A DNA stretch of 64,000 nucleotides from Planotetraspora phitsanulokensis (GCF_016863295.1 NZ_BOOP01000048.1:31477-95476); one strand, 5' to 3'; numbered from the stretch's first letter, positions 49,929 through 57,897 are shown. Translations and numbers: made by a program. The notes: generated from the sequence alone by a model not told the origin.

Positions 49929-50672
49929 CTACTGAGCGGCGTAGGCCCGCAGCGCGGCCAGGACGATCTGGGCGGTGCTGGTGTTGCCGTCGCGTTCGCG
50001 GATACGGCCGAACAGGACGGTCACCTCGTCGTGCTCGGCGGCGGTCAGCGTGATGAGCAGGTCTGCGGTCAGGCCCGCCTTCGGCCGGGGCGGCGGCGGG
50101 ACGTCGTCCTCGCCGTCGTCGTCGGGTTCGTCCTCGTCGTCCAGGTCCTCGCCGTCGTCCTCGTCCTCCTCGTCGAGGTCGTCGTCCGGGTCCTCCCGTG
50201 GCCGGCTGGGCGACTTCTCCACCGGGGCGGGCCGCCGCTCGGCCGGAGAGTCGGTGACGATCTCGATGTCGCTGTCGAGCCCGTCGAGGAGCTCCGACAG
50301 GTCGTCGTCGGACCAGCCGGTTCCGTCGAGGTCGGGCAGGCCGCGCAGCAGGTCCGACAGGACCGCCTCGTCGTACTCGCCGAACTCCGCCGTCCGGTTG
50401 TCGGCGAGCATGATCCGCTTGGCGGTCTCGTCGTCGACGTCGACCACCACGGCGGGCACCGCGGGCAGGCCCTTCGCCTGCGCGCCACGCCAGCGGTGCT
50501 CACCAGCGATGATCCGCATCCGGGACTTCTGGACCAGGACCGTGCCGTAGAAGCCGTTCGCGTCGATCGACTCAGCGATGACGTCCACGTCGCCGCGGTG
50601 AGGGTTCTCCGGGTGCGGCTCGAGGTCGCCGACCGGCACGAGGCTGTACGTCTGGGGAACGATCTCGGGCAC
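49929..50672 (-). CDS. ParB/Srx-fold protein, 247 aa
   Basis: Residues 8-110 are a ParB N-terminal (ParB/Srx) domain: VGDLEPHPENPHRGDVDVIA, GFYGTVLVQKSRMRIIAGEH with the RW.GA and G..AVPAVVVDV tract, then LADNRTAEFGEYD. A strongly acidic Asp/Glu linker (150-205) leads to a small C-terminal helical domain. No ParA lies nearby, so a nuclease or methyltransferase-associated ParB-like role is more likely than partition. Such genes often lie by the terminase in actinophages. Confidence 0.7.
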   Translation of the reverse strand: MPEIVPQTYSLVPVGDLEPHPENPHRGDVDVIAESIDANGFYGTVLVQKSRMRIIAGEHRWRGAQAKGLPAVPAVVVDVDDETAKRIMLADNRTAEFGEYDEAVLSDLLRGLPDLDGTGWSDDDLSELLDGLDSDIEIVTDSPAERRPAPVEKSPSRPREDPDDDLDEEDEDDGEDLDDEDEPDDDGEDDVPPPPRPKAGLTADLLITLTAAEHDEVTVLFGRIRERDGNTSTAQIVLAALRAYAAQ

Positions 50673-50739
50673 GTGACCTCCGGTCGCGGTGAAAGATGGA
50701 ATTGGCGGCCGCGCGGCGCGCCAGGAGCGGAGGCGTGTG

Positions 50740-51009
50740 ATGACGGAGCAGCAGCAGGCACCCGACTGGGCGCAGGTCGAGGAGGCGTTGAAGGCTGGCG
50801 CCGCGTCGCTCGGGAAGGCCTTGGAGAGGTTCAGGCTGACGCTGGCCGCGCAGGGCGCGCTGGGTCTGGCCTACCGGGGCGACCTGGAAAGCCTCGGCCC
50901 CGCGCTCGCGCGGATGACGCCCGAGCAGCTTGTGGAGGTGTCCGCCGCCGCGGCGTTGCTCGGCTCGTCCTGCGACGAGGAGCTAGCCAGGAGGAGGCAG
51001 ACGACATGA
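50740..51009 (+). CDS. Small plus-strand protein, 89 aa
   Basis: ATG at 50740 behind CGGAGGCGTGTG, divergent from the ParB-like gene. Helical and Ala/Leu-rich (EEALKAGAASLGKALERFRL, then RMTPEQLVEVSAAAALLG). First of three plus-strand genes joined by 4-base overlaps. Function unknown. Confidence 0.6.
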   Translation: MTEQQQAPDWAQVEEALKAGAASLGKALERFRLTLAAQGALGLAYRGDLESLGPALARMTPEQLVEVSAAAALLGSSCDEELARRRQTT

Positions 51010-51248
51010 GCGAGCCCGTCGAGGTCATGGAGCACCTGCGCGCGGCCGCGTGGGCGGTCGCTGCGCCGTTCTTCCCGCATTGGGAGCACCGCAACGACGA
51101 CGTGATCAAGCTGCGGGAGGTCTCCAGGTGGGACCTGCGGATCACCGTGGCCCGCGCAGGCGACCCCGACGACAACGCCGAGACCCTGTGGGAAGGCGGC
51201 AGCATCAGCGAGTTCTACGCGCGGGTGCTCCGCGAGATCGAAGCGTGA
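51006..51248 (+). CDS. Small plus-strand protein, 80 aa
   Basis: ATG at 51006 in an ATGA overlap. One helix and a beta meander (LREVSRWDLRITVARAGDPD), ending YARVLREIEA. Second gene of the plus-strand trio. Function unknown. Confidence 0.58.
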   Translation: MSEPVEVMEHLRAAAWAVAAPFFPHWEHRNDDVIKLREVSRWDLRITVARAGDPDDNAETLWEGGSISEFYARVLREIEA

Positions 51249-51562
51249 ACAGGCCGCAGGCGTACGACGATTCGGCCTGGCCCGTGTGGGTGCCGCCGCT
51301 CGTCGACTACCACCCGCCCGGCGAGATGGACCCGCGCGGTGCCTACCTACTCGCCAGGCGGAAGGTCGGCTCCGGAGAGGCCGACTGGGAGGCGCTGATC
51401 ACGTGGACCACGACGTCGTTCCCGGCGAACGCCCCGCACGTCCACGTGAAGCACGTTCAGTGGGTGCCGTACGCGCACATCAAGCAGGTCAGGGCCGAGG
51501 CGACCCGCGGCCGCTACAAGACGGTGCCCACGGTGCCAGCCGTTGAGGAGAACAAGCCCTGA
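51245..51562 (+). CDS. Small plus-strand protein, 105 aa
   Basis: The GTG at 51245 overlaps the preceding TGA (GTGA). Pro/Trp/His-rich (WPVWVPPLVDYHPPGEMDPR, HVHVKHVQWVPYAHIKQVR). It ends 6 bases before the stop of a convergent minus-strand gene. Function unknown. Confidence 0.57.
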   Translation: MNRPQAYDDSAWPVWVPPLVDYHPPGEMDPRGAYLLARRKVGSGEADWEALITWTTTSFPANAPHVHVKHVQWVPYAHIKQVRAEATRGRYKTVPTVPAVEENKP

Positions 51563-51567
51563 TGGCC

Positions 51568-51711
51568 TTAGTCAGCGCGTGGGTTCGGGGCGGCCACGCG
51601 GCCCTCGTCGATCGCGCGGTGGACGTCGGCAATGGCGTCCTCCACGTATTGATCGTCGATCAGGTTGCCCTTGCTGTCGTACAGGGCGTCTGATTCGTCG
51701 CCGTTACCCAT
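51568..51711 (-). CDS. Small acidic protein, antitoxin-like, 47 aa
   Basis: ATG at 51711. The sequence DALYDSKGNLIDDQYVEDAI resembles small CopG/ribbon-helix-helix-type actinomycete proteins that read D..GN.I.D.YVD. Whether it is an antitoxin is unproven. A GTG-initiated 18-codon frame (VKYTLILAGDAVAARLRV) between it and the upstream gene may be a leader peptide or the remnant of a partner toxin. Confidence 0.5.
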   Translation of the reverse strand: MGNGDESDALYDSKGNLIDDQYVEDAIADVHRAIDEGRVAAPNPRAD

Positions 51712-51777
51712 GGTCCCGATGATGTCAGACACGAAGCCTGGCGGCCACCGCGTCGCCTGCGAGGATCAGCGTGTACT

Positions 51778-52308
51778 TCACCCGCCGCTCCGGCTGATGA
51801 CGCCCTGGTCGAGCAGCGACTGGACCGTGGCCACCATCAGCGCCTTGTTCGACGCGGGCACGTCATTCCAGAGCACGGCGGACTCGCGCCTCGTGGTGTA
51901 GCCGTACGTCGGCGCCAGCCGCTCGTAGGTCTCGTGGAAGCCCCGCGCGATCACCTCGGCCAACGACACCAGCCGGTACCCGGTCGCCGGCGGCGTGCCG
52001 TACTCGGCCGGGTCCGCGTCGTCCGGGACATGCGTGTCCGACTCGTCCTCGGGGTCGACCAGCTCCAACGAGACCGGCAGCGTGATCGGCTCCGCCTGCT
52101 CCGAGCCGACCTGGACCGTCTCCGGAGTCACGATGACCGCCCGCGCGCCGCACTGGGCCGCGAAGTCACGCCACTGCGACGTCAGGATCTCGTCGGCGTA
52201 CGCCGCCGCGGCGGCGCTCGACGGCGCCTGGTCGACGATGAACGCGAACGGCTCGGTGACCTTCTGCCCGTCGACGACGTGCGGCAGCAGCAGGGTCTGA
52301 AGTCGCAT
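51778..52308 (-). CDS. Hypothetical protein, 176 aa
   Basis: ATG at 52308. Starts MRLQTLLLPHVVDGQKVTEP, with an alpha/beta core (AAYADEILTSQWRDFAAQCG, RAVIVTPETVQVGSEQ), an acidic loop and a C-terminal helical part. Seen in actinophages in the same position (distal to terminase). Function unknown. Confidence 0.57.
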   Translation of the reverse strand: MRLQTLLLPHVVDGQKVTEPFAFIVDQAPSSAAAAAYADEILTSQWRDFAAQCGARAVIVTPETVQVGSEQAEPITLPVSLELVDPEDESDTHVPDDADPAEYGTPPATGYRLVSLAEVIARGFHETYERLAPTYGYTTRRESAVLWNDVPASNKALMVATVQSLLDQGVISRSGG

Positions 52309-52311
52309 GCG

Positions 52312-52605
52312 CTACGCCTCCGCGTTGGCGGACTTCAGGCGGCGCGGGAAGACCGACCCGAGCACCGGGTAGATCTCGCCGTGCGGGTCGAGGACCACCC
52401 AGTCGCCGATGCTGGCGCGCTGCACGCCCTCCTGGGTGTGCATGTCGATGGTGTGCTCCGCCAGGCCCGTCTTGGCGACCTCGCCGACGACCATGTCGGC
52501 CTGGCCGGTCTCGTTGATCCACGCGGCGACCTCAAGGACGTTCTCCTCCGTGACCTGTACCGCCGTGACCTCGCCGTACACGGGGACGACACGCTGAAGC
52601 TCCAT
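52312..52605 (-). CDS. Hypothetical small phage protein, 97 aa
   Basis: ATG at 52605 in a TGATG overlap. MELQRVVPVYGEVTAVQVTE, ASIGDWVVLDPHGEIYPVLG: a PGDWIV/F.V.-type beta fold common in phage genomes, often annotated as hypothetical. Probably a stand-alone small domain. Confidence 0.58.
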   Translation of the reverse strand: MELQRVVPVYGEVTAVQVTEENVLEVAAWINETGQADMVVGEVAKTGLAEHTIDMHTQEGVQRASIGDWVVLDPHGEIYPVLGSVFPRRLKSANAEA

Positions 52606-53690
52606 CAGACGTTCTCCTTCGGGTAGTAGTCGTACCGGGCCCGCAGGTCCGACATCTGCTGGACGATCTGGGCCAGCGCGGCGGTCTGCCAGGTGCCCGC
52701 GTTCACCGCCTCGTCGGAGATTGGCACTGACGACGACCAGATCTCTTCGCCGTGGTAGTTGCCGTCGCTCCGGTAGGGGATGCCGCGGCTGCCCTTCTGT
52801 ACCGCCCACTCGGCCGACCACGACAGGCGGGCGCGTCGGCGTAGCCTCGGCCGGCCGTAGCGTTCGCGGCGTAGCCGCAGCTCCACCTCGTGCTGGTCGC
52901 CCTCGGGCATGGTGACGGTGCCGCGCGCGGGCACGGGGACCGCATCCTCGTAGGAGTAGCGCTTGGGGCCGAAGAACTTCTCCACCAGGTCGAAGCTGAC
53001 GTTCCCGTGCATCCACCACGGGTCGTCACGCGACCATTCGCCGCGGCGGGCCCACAGCTCCCACACAAGGTGCCAGTGATCGAAGCCCAGCTCGATGACC
53101 CGCGAGTCGTGGCCGGTCGGGTTGAGCCTCCGCTGCACCCACTGGCCGAACCGCTCGGTGTGGAAGTACAGGGCGAGCAGCGGGCCGAGGTGGAGGCTCG
53201 CGGCCAGGACCTGCTCGCTCCCCTGGTTACCGACCTTCACCTCTACGGAGAGCCCGCCCGCAGCACGGCCGACGACGATCTCACCGCCGATCCCGCCGCG
53301 TGGGCTTTCTGGCCACGGGCCGGGCTTGTCGACGTCGTCCTGGTGGACCGGCGGCTCTTTCAGCCCGAGGAACGACATGGCTGCGTACGCCGCCAGCATT
53401 CGCGTGGGCCCGATCCACGGGCCGGTGTACGGCTGGCCGATCTCGCGCACGGCGGGGTTGAGGTTGCCCTGAGGTTCCGGCCGGACACCGCACCGGTCGC
53501 ACTCCACCCAGCGTGAGACGTAGCCGATGCCGTCACGCGTGACCGAGCCGACACCGCCGACGACCGGCCGGTGGCCACGGAAACGGCAGAGCAGCATCAG
53601 GCGGGGAAGGTCGCTGAGCCACCACCCGCGGTGGACCAGCCGGCCCCGGGGGTGGTCGTCCTTGTTGTGGTCGACGGTGTGCCAATGCAT
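52605..53690 (-). CDS. Hypothetical phage protein, 361 aa
   Basis: ATG at 53690 (MHWHTVDHNKDDHPRGRLVH). The N-terminus holds a zinc-knuckle-like WVECDRCGVR. The middle is beta-rich (EVKVGNQGSEQVLAASLHLG, LGFDHWHLVWELWARRGEWS) and the C-terminus charged (RLRRERYGRPRLRRRARLSW). A conserved actinophage family of unknown role, to my recall. First gene of the leftward early block. Confidence 0.58.
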   Translation of the reverse strand: MHWHTVDHNKDDHPRGRLVHRGWWLSDLPRLMLLCRFRGHRPVVGGVGSVTRDGIGYVSRWVECDRCGVRPEPQGNLNPAVREIGQPYTGPWIGPTRMLAAYAAMSFLGLKEPPVHQDDVDKPGPWPESPRGGIGGEIVVGRAAGGLSVEVKVGNQGSEQVLAASLHLGPLLALYFHTERFGQWVQRRLNPTGHDSRVIELGFDHWHLVWELWARRGEWSRDDPWWMHGNVSFDLVEKFFGPKRYSYEDAVPVPARGTVTMPEGDQHEVELRLRRERYGRPRLRRRARLSWSAEWAVQKGSRGIPYRSDGNYHGEEIWSSSVPISDEAVNAGTWQTAALAQIVQQMSDLRARYDYYPKENV

Positions 53691-53726
53691 GGCGGACTCC
53701 GAGGGTGAGGGGATGATGCGCGGCGG

Positions 53727-54182
53727 TCAGCTGGTGGTGATCTCCCAGCGGGTCCGCGCGACGTTCTCGTTGCCGGAGGCCTTACGCGGCCTCGACGGGC
53801 AGTCCCAGCCTGGGCGGGGCGGGCACTCCGCGACGGGCTTCCACCCGGAGGCGCGGAGCGAAGCCCCGGACTCGCCCTCCTGGGTGTACGTGATCGCCCG
53901 GACGTACCCGAGCGCGCGAGCCGCCCGCCAGGCCGCGCCGTACAGCATGCTGTTGGCGTTCCGCGCGCCGTCCGTCGCGGTGCGGGTGACCTCCACCGTG
54001 AAGCCGTCGTCCAGAAGACGGGCCACGGGCCGGCCCACGATCGCGACGCCGCGCAGCACACCGTCCTCGTCGGCCACGCCGACAGAGACCTTGTGGCCCG
54101 GCGGTGGCCGGTGGTGGCGGTGGTGCTGCTCGACGAACGCGCGGGCCTGGGCGAGGTTGATCGGGACCAGGCGCAGCGCCAT
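53727..54182 (-). CDS. XF1762 family protein (GNAT-like), 151 aa
   Basis: ATG at 54182, directly after the methyltransferase stop. FVEQHHRHHRPPPGHKVSVG, VAIVGRPVARLLDDGFTVEV, TDGARNANSMLYGAAWRAAR and GESGASLRASGWKPV match the XF1762 family exactly in order. Common in phages of diverse hosts, GNAT-like fold, function unknown. Confidence 0.82.
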   Translation of the reverse strand: MALRLVPINLAQARAFVEQHHRHHRPPPGHKVSVGVADEDGVLRGVAIVGRPVARLLDDGFTVEVTRTATDGARNANSMLYGAAWRAARALGYVRAITYTQEGESGASLRASGWKPVAECPPRPGWDCPSRPRKASGNENVARTRWEITTS

Positions 54183-54968
54183 CTACCGGTTGACCCAGAT
54201 CGACTCAACCGCGTGGGTGCGCAGGTCAGAAGCCGTCTGCCGTACCCGGTAGTCGATGCGGCGCCACCCGGCCAAGGCCTTGTCGTACAGCTCCGACTGG
54301 TAGCCGGACAGGACGATCGTGCCCTGGCAGGAGTTCAGCAGGTCGAGGAGCCGGACATGCTCGTCGTCCTCGTCCATCTCCCGGACGTAGCGGCCCGACC
54401 CGGCCGCGTTCCGCGTGCTCCGCAGGTACGGCGGGTCCAGGTAGAACGCAGTCTGCGGCGAGTCCATGCGGGCGATGAGCTCCATGGCGTCGCAGTTCTC
54501 GATGAACGCCTCACGCAGCCGCGCCGCGTGCCACCGCAGCGCGGCGCCGGCGCGCTTCGCCCCGACCGGGTTGTTCACGCGGGTCCGTGACGTCGGCCGC
54601 CGCCATGACGCTCCGGCCTCCCCCGACCGGGACTGCGAGCACTGGATCCACCAGCGGCGCGCCCGCTCGAGGTCGGACGCCGTGGTGTCGCCGAGCTTCG
54701 CGGCCTTGTGCTCCTCGCGCGCGTACGGCGTGAGCTGGATCGCACGCTGCAAGGCCCGCGGCTGGTCCCGGAGCGTCCGCATGAACGCCACCAGGTCGCC
54801 GTTGATGTCGTTGATCGTCTCGATCTTCGCGGGCTTCTTGGCGAAGAACACCGCGGCGGACCCGGCGAACGGCTCGCAGTAGACCTCGTGCTTGGGCAGG
54901 AGGGAGGCGAGGAACGGGGCGAGTCGGCCCTTCGCGCCGTAGTACTGGAAGGGAGGGCGCAACGCCAC
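54183..54968 (-). CDS. D12-class N6-adenine DNA methyltransferase, 261 aa
   Basis: GTG at 54968 (VALRPPFQYYGAKGRLAPFL) behind GGAGAACCGCC. Motifs: FQYYGAKGR, EPFAGSAAVFF, INDINGDLV, and catalytic DPPY (FYLDPPYLRST). It has no restriction partner nearby, so it is an orphan Dam-like enzyme, probably for protection or timing. Coexistence with the C5 methyltransferase means two base types may be methylated. Confidence 0.82.
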   Translation of the reverse strand: MALRPPFQYYGAKGRLAPFLASLLPKHEVYCEPFAGSAAVFFAKKPAKIETINDINGDLVAFMRTLRDQPRALQRAIQLTPYAREEHKAAKLGDTTASDLERARRWWIQCSQSRSGEAGASWRRPTSRTRVNNPVGAKRAGAALRWHAARLREAFIENCDAMELIARMDSPQTAFYLDPPYLRSTRNAAGSGRYVREMDEDDEHVRLLDLLNSCQGTIVLSGYQSELYDKALAGWRRIDYRVRQTASDLRTHAVESIWVNR

Positions 54969-55010
54969 GGCGGTTCTCCTCGGTGGGTGATCGGTAAGGC
55001 GCGTGGCACG

Positions 55011-55241
55011 ATGTCCGGCATGACTGCGCAGACCGGGGTTTCCTGGCGTCCGTTCGACTACGAGGACAAGGCCGCTACGGCTCCGCCCACAGACCGGATG
55101 GTCTGGATCTGGGAGACCTTCGAGGAGGGCGTCGACCTGGGGTACTTCGACGGCTTCACCATGAGGACGGCGGCCGGGAGCGACGACTGCCACGTCACGC
55201 ACTGGGCATTCATGGACGTGCCGCCCGGCCCGCAGAGCTGA
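55011..55241 (+). CDS. Small plus-strand protein, 76 aa
   Basis: ATG at 55011 (MSGMTAQTGVSWRPFDYEDK), or the ATG nine bases later. Acidic and aromatic (MVWIWETFEEGVDLGYFDGF). Divergent from the adenine methyltransferase. Function unknown. Confidence 0.52.
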   Translation: MSGMTAQTGVSWRPFDYEDKAATAPPTDRMVWIWETFEEGVDLGYFDGFTMRTAAGSDDCHVTHWAFMDVPPGPQS

Positions 55242-55254
55242 GGCCCGCCCGACG

Positions 55255-55398
55255 TCACCAGACGCGGGTCATCCGGTACTGCTCGACGGACTCTCCCGTG
55301 GCCACGACCTTCCGGCACCCGTTGCACACGTCGCGGGCCTTCCAGTTGCCCAGGTTGATGCCGCCGCAGCTGTGGATCCACGCCGTCTTACCGGGCAT
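55255..55398 (-). CDS. Small zinc-knuckle protein, 47 aa
   Basis: The ATG at 55398 (MPGKTAWIHSCGGINLGNWK) has GGAGGCCGC upstream. The frame extends further but the extension is disordered Pro/Arg text. WIHSCGGINLG and ARDVCNGCRKVV could form one zinc site with the His. Convergent with the gene ending at 55241. Function unknown. Confidence 0.55.
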   Translation of the reverse strand: MPGKTAWIHSCGGINLGNWKARDVCNGCRKVVATGESVEQYRMTRVW

Positions 55399-56039
55399 GC
55401 GGCCTCCTGGTGCTCGTTCGTGGCGGGGCGTGCGGGCGACGGGTGGTGGGACCGACTGGGAGTAGTCGGGTTGGCCGCCGCCCGCACGTGTCGTTATGTC
55501 GCTGACCTGCGACAACGTCTCAGAGCGCTTGTAACAAGATCATCTTGTGAGTGATCCACTGATACGCGGAACGTCGCGAACGCGCGTCACCGTGCACCAC
55601 AGACGCGCGTGTGATCGTCGCGCGGTGACCGGAAACGGTCCGAACGCGCGGAATGCGAAGATCTGCGGCGGCGAGGCCCGAACTCACATGCATGTGACTT
55701 AGGGCACTGTGACATCCGTACAGAGATCGAATCGGGGCGGGTCAGCCTGTGCCGAATTCACCACACCTAGTGTGCAACGCCGATTCACAAACCGGGCAAT
55801 CACGTATTTCGGGAACGAATTGCCCGCGCCGAGCTAGTTTCTTGGTCCATTCGTGGCGCGAATCCGGCAGCGGGACAACTTCATGAACCGCAGATGTCCT
55901 AGGCTTTCCATGTACCGCCACTCGCGCGGAGCATCGCTTGGCTCAGAGCCGATCCCGAGTTAACGGGGATCGACAGCTCGGCACCGGACGGTCGGTCCCC
56001 GACCACTCGCAACACCCGGAGCCGGGGGGGTGAAGTCAA
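55399..56039. other. AT-richer dyad-dense non-coding region
   Basis: No convincing gene in about 640 bp. Elements: GTCTCAGAGCGCTTGT (55517-55532), near-identical to one at 63734-63749; TTGTGAGTGATC (55545-55556); the palindrome TCACATGCATGTGA (55684-55697); and an 8-bp inverted repeat CGGGCAAT/ATTGCCCG (55793-55826). Lower GC and density of dyads next to the recombinase suggest immunity, attachment or replication control. Confidence 0.5.
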
Positions 56040-56183
56040 GTGAAGTCTCGCCGGAGGCGGGGACCTGATCACGACGGCGATGACGAAGGCGGCCAGTTCG
56101 ACTGGAAGCCCTGGGCGCCACTCGCAACCCGAGTGCTCCTGGAGGTCATCACCTGGATGGTCGGTGGGGGCGGGCCCAGCTAG
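56040..56183 (+). CDS. Small plus-strand protein, 47 aa
   Basis: The GTG at 56040 (VKSRRRRGPDHDGDDEGGQF) has a GGGGGGG tract about 10 bases upstream. A basic/acidic N-terminus precedes an amphipathic helix (WAPLATRVLLEVITWMVGG). Ends at TAG 56183, followed by a two-tier hairpin (56221-56261). Too short for standard gene finding, but codon use is good. Function unknown. Confidence 0.5.
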   Translation: MKSRRRRGPDHDGDDEGGQFDWKPWAPLATRVLLEVITWMVGGGGPS

Positions 56184-56220
56184 GCGCAAGTCCTAGCTGA
56201 ACCCGCAGGTGCAAGGTCCG

Positions 56221-56261
56221 GTCCCCGGGGAATCAGGGTGTTACAGCACCCTGCCGGGGAC
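56221..56261 (+). terminator. Two-tier hairpin after the small plus-strand gene
   Basis: The outer GTCCCCGG/CCGGGGAC pair encloses the inner CAGGGTG/CACCCTG pair. This is a nested structure 38 bases past the stop. No long T tract follows. Confidence 0.48.
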
Positions 56262-56304
56262 TTACCTTGTTGTTGCCAGCGTAGCGACCCGCCCAAGCGA
56301 CACG

Positions 56305-56332
56305 TTAGGCGACCTCGCCGTATTCCTACATT
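56305..56332 (+). promoter_or_regulatory. Promoter of a probable leaderless gene
   Basis: TTAGGC (-35) and TACATT (-10) are 16 bases apart, and the ATG at 56340 begins 7 bases after the -10 box, where transcription should start. The AATTAA context is the most AT-rich spot in the window. Confidence 0.52.
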
Positions 56333-56339
56333 AAATTAA

Positions 56340-56483
56340 ATGCCCTACGGGGGTCGTCGCAAAGCTTCGCATAAATTGGTGCTGCAACTCGTCGACGAAA
56401 TCACGCGCGCGATCGTCGCCGAAATCCCCCGCGAACGCCACCGTGAAATCCTTCGCAACGCGTACGGCTACGCGCCCGCGTGA
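56340..56483 (+). CDS. Small basic plus-strand protein, 47 aa
   Basis: ATG at 56340, probably leaderless. MPYGGRRKASHKLVLQLVDE, then a helical ITRAIVAEIPRERHREILRN. Basic and helical, it could be a DNA-binding regulator or excisionase-like protein given its place beside the recombinase gene, but no motif proves this. It overlaps the convergent Cys-rich gene by 16 bases. Confidence 0.52.
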   Translation: MPYGGRRKASHKLVLQLVDEITRAIVAEIPRERHREILRNAYGYAPA

Positions 56484-56611
56484 CATACCGGGCACGTGCA
56501 ATACCCCATGTGAGAGCACACACCGCCGCAATTATCGTCCCCGCACGGGCCGTAGACCTGCCCCTCGATGCACATCTCCCAGTCGTCGTGCGGGCACTTA
56601 CAGCCTCTCAC
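56468..56611 (-). CDS. Cys-rich zinc-binding peptide, 47 aa
   Basis: The GTG at 56611 opens VRGCKCPHDDWEMCIEGQVY and continues through CGDDNCGGVCSHMGYCTCPV, with nine cysteines and a His in 47 residues. Similar tiny Cys-rich proteins occur in actinophages. A 23-bp duplication of its start region (56593-56635) gives an upstream mini-frame (VRGCKCLR) whose TGA overlaps this GTG, so translation is probably coupled. Confidence 0.55.
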   Translation of the reverse strand: MRGCKCPHDDWEMCIEGQVYGPCGDDNCGGVCSHMGYCTCPVCHAGA

Positions 56612-56635
56612 CGCAGGCACTTACAGCCTCTCACC
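56593..56635. repeat. Tandem duplication of a gene start
   Basis: GGCACTTACAGCCTCTCACC occurs at 56593-56612 and 56616-56635, a 23-bp period. On the minus strand this duplicates the GTG and first codons of the Cys-rich gene just after the recombinase stop. Because 23 is not a multiple of 3, the first copy reads only 8 codons before a stop. Confidence 0.68.
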
Positions 56636-56647
56636 TGGGACATCTCC

Positions 56648-57616
56648 CTACTCCAGCTGCGACGCCACCAGCTGCGACGTGTCCTTCTCCAGCCGGTCAC
56701 GTGCCTGCCAGTAGATCTCCGTCGTCGCCAGGTCCTCATGGTTGAGGTCCAACTGGACCTGCCGGGGCGACGCACCGCCGTCGAGCGCCAGGGACGCGTA
56801 GGTGTGCCGCAGCGTGTGCGGACCCACCTTCGACTGGATCCCGGCCTGCTTCGCGATCCGCCGGACCATCTCCCACGCCTTCGTACGCGGCCACGGCCGG
56901 CCCGGACCGGTCACGAAGATCGGGCCCGTCAGGTCCTTCATCTCGACACCCTCACGGCGCGCCCGCTCCGCGAGGTAGAGGTCCAGCGCGTACACGGTCT
57001 CCACCGGGAGCCGCCTGACCAGAGGCTTGGCACCCTTGGCCATCACGCGCAGCGTCCGGTAGCCGCGGGCGAACCCGAGGTCCTCGATCTGCGCGTCGAC
57101 CACCTCGGAGACGCGGAGACCCACCTGCAACAGCACCCGGATCACGGCCGACGTGCGGAGCTGTTCCCGGCCGTGGTCGCGGTCGGCCTCGCGGAGCACG
57201 TCCTGCGCCTCCGACTTCGTCAGCGCCACCGTCTCCGAGTGCTTCCGGGGGATCTTCGGCCGCTTGACCTTCTTGAAGCGGTTGGCGTCGATGGCGTCGG
57301 TCTCGTGCAGGTACTCGTACCACGACGACACCGCCGCCAGCAGCTGGGCGACCGTCTTCGGCGCCGGAGGCCGCGGGGCGTTCTCGGCGTACCACCGGGC
57401 GAACACGTCGCCGTGCGGTTTCCGCGCCTCCAGCGGGTCGAGGCCGGTCTCCGCGCAGAAGTCGAACCATCGCCGGATGTTCCGCTCATACGCCTGGCGC
57501 GTGTTCACAGAGTCGAACGACCAGAGCCAGGCCCGCGTGAGGTCGAGGATGAGGGGCGGCAGGTCGACCGCGACCGCGATCTCACCGCCGCCCGTCTCGA
57601 CCAGTTCGGCCGTCAC
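56648..57616 (-). CDS. int: Tyrosine recombinase (integrase/XerCD-like), 322 aa
   Basis: ATG at 57616 overlaps the upstream stop. The catalytic set is complete: R168 (GLRVSEV), K194 (VMAKGAKPL), H267 and R270 (PHTLRHTYASL), H293 (LDLNHEDL) and Y302 (TTEIYW). An N-terminal SAM-like core-binding domain covers 25-115. It may integrate the element, with attP possibly in the adjacent 55.4-56.6 kb region, or resolve multimers of a plasmid form. No obvious tRNA-derived attachment core is visible. Confidence 0.85.
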   Translation of the reverse strand: MTAELVETGGGEIAVAVDLPPLILDLTRAWLWSFDSVNTRQAYERNIRRWFDFCAETGLDPLEARKPHGDVFARWYAENAPRPPAPKTVAQLLAAVSSWYEYLHETDAIDANRFKKVKRPKIPRKHSETVALTKSEAQDVLREADRDHGREQLRTSAVIRVLLQVGLRVSEVVDAQIEDLGFARGYRTLRVMAKGAKPLVRRLPVETVYALDLYLAERARREGVEMKDLTGPIFVTGPGRPWPRTKAWEMVRRIAKQAGIQSKVGPHTLRHTYASLALDGGASPRQVQLDLNHEDLATTEIYWQARDRLEKDTSQLVASQLE

Positions 57617-57897
57617 GAGCCCGCCTCGTCGTCGGCGTCATCCACGGTGGGGACCAGGTGCTCCACCTTGTCGAACACCGCCAGCTCCGCCGCCTTACGG
57701 CCGGCCGCCACCGCGGCGTCGACGAGCGCGGCCACCGAGTCCATGTCGTACCGGTCGAGGCGTCCGAACTCAATCCGCCCGGTCAGGCTGTTCGCGGTGT
57801 CCTGCACCGACCGGAGGAGAGCCCGGAGCTCCGTGAGTGATTCGAGCCGCAGGGAGTCGTACTGTGCGCGGCCGCGCCGGATGTCGCGCTCGTTCAC
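57613..57897 (-). CDS. Small helical protein upstream of the integrase, 94 aa
   Basis: The GTG at 57897 overlaps the upstream stop (GTGA). Long helices (GRAQYDSLRLESLTELRALL, FDKVEHLVPTVDDADDEAG). It shares an operon with the integrase and two more small genes. Function unknown. Confidence 0.58.
   Translation of the reverse strand: MNERDIRRGRAQYDSLRLESLTELRALLRSVQDTANSLTGRIEFGRLDRYDMDSVAALVDAAVAAGRKAAELAVFDKVEHLVPTVDDADDEAGS

Noticed and set aside
49929..50672. ParB-like gene as part of a plasmid partition system
   Set aside because: No ParA or parS-like centromere repeats are visible; the location next to the terminase is common in phages where the ParB fold serves other roles.
51568..56611. 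Five small genes each exactly 47 codons (51568, 55255, 56040, 56340, 56468)
   Set aside because: Their sequences share no similarity, so the equal length is coincidence.
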